Shown: positions 62,525-64,000 of the stretch, in pieces
Layout: every line of letters begins with the position of its first letter
Numbering within the stretch: position 1 is the first letter of the stretch
NCBI GenBank assembly: GCA_033851955.1
Contig: JAWSVK010000014.1
Location: 62,001 to 126,000, forward strand
DNA: 64,000 bases
Source: Profundibacter sp033851955
Lineage (GTDB): Bacteria; Pseudomonadota; Alphaproteobacteria; Rhodobacterales; Rhodobacteraceae
Direction: 5' to 3'
Notes under the pieces: generated by a model
What the model was told of the DNA's origin: nothing
What the model saw: only the letters and a program-made list of their open reading frames with translations
The model's database searches: none
Position numbers and translations under genes: made by a program

Positions 62525-63993
62525 CAGACCTCCAGCATATCGTGGATCAGTCGATCCAGTGACATCACGCCCCAGCCGGTCGCGCCTTTGGGGGCCAAGG
62601 TTGACTCGGTTTTCAACAGCGCCGTGCCCGCGATATCCAGATGGATCCACGGCATATCATCCGGCACAAAGCGTTGCAGAAACTTGGCCGCGGTGATCGA
62701 GCCTGCCGCACGTCCGCCAGTATTTTTCATGTCAGCGATGCGAGAATCGATCAGCTTGTCGTAGCTAGCATCAAGCGGCAGACGCCAAGCGCCCTCGCCC
62801 TCGATTTTGGCGGCCTTTAAGAATGCGTTGCAAAGCGTGTTGTCGTTGGAAAACACACCCGTGTTGTCATGGCCAAGTCCAATGATCACAGCCCCCGTCA
62901 ATGTGGCCAGATTGATCACCCCCGTGGGCGCGAACCGCTGTTGCGCATACCACAAAACATCCGCCAAAACCAAACGCCCCTCGGCGTCGGTGTTGATCAC
63001 CTCGATGGTGTCGCCCTTCATTGAGGTCACCACATCACCGGGCCGTGTCGCGGCGCCGTCGGGCATGTTTTCAACCAAACCAACCAGGCCAACCACATTG
63101 GCCTTGGCCGCGCGCATCGCCAAGGTGCGCATCACCCCCGAGACCACACCCGCGCCGCCCATATCCATGGTCATGTCTTCCATGCCAGCCGCCGGTTTCA
63201 AAGAAATACCGCCAGTGTCAAACACCACGCCTTTGCCGACCAACGCGAAGGGAGCATCGCCCTTTTTACCGCCATTCCATTGCATCACAACCACCTTGGA
63301 AGGGCTGCGCGACCCTTGGCCGACCGAGAGCAGAGCGCCCATGCCAAGCTTTTCCAAATCCGCTTCCTCAAGGATTTCCACCTCAAGCCCAAGCTCTTGC
63401 ATCGCTGCCAAACGGGCGGCAAAATCGTCTGTTGTCAGAATGTTAGCGGGCTCGTTCACCAGGTCACGGGTAAAGAAAACCCCTTCAGCCACGGCGGCCA
63501 TTGGACCCGCTACCGCTGCGACTTCTTCGGGATTGCTGACCATGAAGGTGGCCAAACCCATCACAACAGGGTCCTTGGATTTGTGAACGTTGAAATCATA
63601 GCCACGCAGCGCCAAACCCAAAGAGACCTCGGCCACCTGCCCCAGATTACCTGCCAAAACGTGCAATTCAGCCGCGCCCGCTGATTTGGCAATCGCCGCA
63701 CCCGCCTTGCGGGCGTCATCCGCTTTGGGGCGGCGTTTCAACTTGATCACCTGCACAGCCTCGCAGATCATCCCAGCCGGATAGGCCAAATCACGGGCCT
63801 CGGCGGGCTTCATTTCTTCATAGGTTTTTGATTCGACAAACCGCTTGAGCGCGCCCTTACACAGGCGGTTCACACGGCGCGCGCATTGGTCCAACTGACC
63901 GTCAAGGCCGACAAATACCGCAATACGCCCGCTCATCTGAGCAATAAGATCAAGGTCGGTTTCTTTGAATTCTATCTGGCGTGGCGTGGTCAT
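62524..63993 (-). CDS. pepA: Leucyl aminopeptidase PepA
   Basis: 489 residues, complete, starting seven bases from the window's end. M17 family: NTDAEGRLVLADVL signature, KGVVFDTGGISLKPAAGMEDMTMDMGGA with the two-zinc ligands (Lys, Asp, Asp, Glu). Cytoplasmic, removes N-terminal residues from peptides; in E. coli it also acts in site-specific recombination. First gene of pepA-holC. Confidence 0.96.
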   Translation of the reverse strand: MTTPRQIEFKETDLDLIAQMSGRIAVFVGLDGQLDQCARRVNRLCKGALKRFVESKTYEEMKPAEARDLAYPAGMICEAVQVIKLKRRPKADDARKAGAAIAKSAGAAELHVLAGNLGQVAEVSLGLALRGYDFNVHKSKDPVVMGLATFMVSNPEEVAAVAGPMAAVAEGVFFTRDLVNEPANILTTDDFAARLAAMQELGLEVEILEEADLEKLGMGALLSVGQGSRSPSKVVVMQWNGGKKGDAPFALVGKGVVFDTGGISLKPAAGMEDMTMDMGGAGVVSGVMRTLAMRAAKANVVGLVGLVENMPDGAATRPGDVVTSMKGDTIEVINTDAEGRLVLADVLWYAQQRFAPTGVINLATLTGAVIIGLGHDNTGVFSNDNTLCNAFLKAAKIEGEGAWRLPLDASYDKLIDSRIADMKNTGGRAAGSITAAKFLQRFVPDDMPWIHLDIAGTALLKTESTLAPKGATGWGVMSLDRLIHDMLEV

Positions 63994-64000
63994 AGAAGGT

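Overview
The window looks like a chromosomal stretch from an alphaproteobacterium of the Rhodobacteraceae (Roseobacter group). The evidence is a two-piece, circularly permuted tmRNA gene with a Roseobacter-like tag, an F-ATPase inhibitor zeta subunit, small DUF4169 and ribbon-helix-helix genes behind fumC, an RNase E with an acidic insertion, a homocysteine methyltransferase + corrinoid protein + DUF1638 cluster, and TRAP-type transport. Assignments rest on motifs read by eye; no database search was possible.

Layout. 1-8 kb: a DUF1287 protein, permuted ssrA, a serine hydrolase, a DUF4262 protein, a rhodanese-ChrB/ChrA chromate pair, the ClpXP adaptor SspB, and fumC with two small genes. 8-12.6 kb: a hydrolase/P450 pair, then CcdA, a TusA-like protein and a TauE-like exporter. 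12.6-21 kb: leftward rne, dctBD and purCSQ, then the zeta subunit. 21-30 kb: an MprF-like protein, the methyl-transfer cluster (homocysteine methyltransferase, corrinoid protein, DUF1638), sufE, a lipoprotein, and leftward purM-purN-rnd. 30-37 kb: a tRNA with anticodon CAT, an RTX protein, an MFS transporter with a TetR regulator, a reductase, an orphan histidine kinase and an MBL-fold hydrolase.

37.2-46.7 kb is a genomic island in the 3' half of tRNA-Asn. It is bounded by a 47-bp direct repeat (37273-37319 and 46620-46666) and is visibly AT-richer than the flanks. It carries a tyrosine integrase, an unknown protein, an AlpA-like HTH protein, a small conserved protein, a frameshifted replication-initiator-like gene next to iteron-like repeats, a secreted RTX glycosidase-like protein and a stand-alone caspase-like protease. 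The integrase has Leu in place of the second catalytic Arg and the rep-like gene is broken, so the island appears immobilised. A diverged copy of the sequence just inside the left att also lies just beyond the right att, which suggests tandem insertion of related elements.

46.7-50.5 kb is a periplasmic copper-handling operon (cytochrome c, CopC, CopD, multicopper oxidase, cytochrome c) behind a textbook MerR/CueR-type promoter with a 19-bp spacer. 50.6-57.3 kb holds an Lrp regulator divergent from a UspA/AGCS symporter pair, a TAXI-TRAP transporter whose two genes are separated by an intrinsic terminator, and a second Lrp regulator. 57.3-64 kb is housekeeping: small genes, a TfoX C-terminal domain protein, ndk, an ABC-F ATPase, marC, an aspartic protease, holC and pepA.

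The least explained part is the island cargo (caspase-like protein, RTX glycosidase-like protein, unknown 279-residue protein). Both cargo genes have the same 12-bp palindrome-containing motif upstream.
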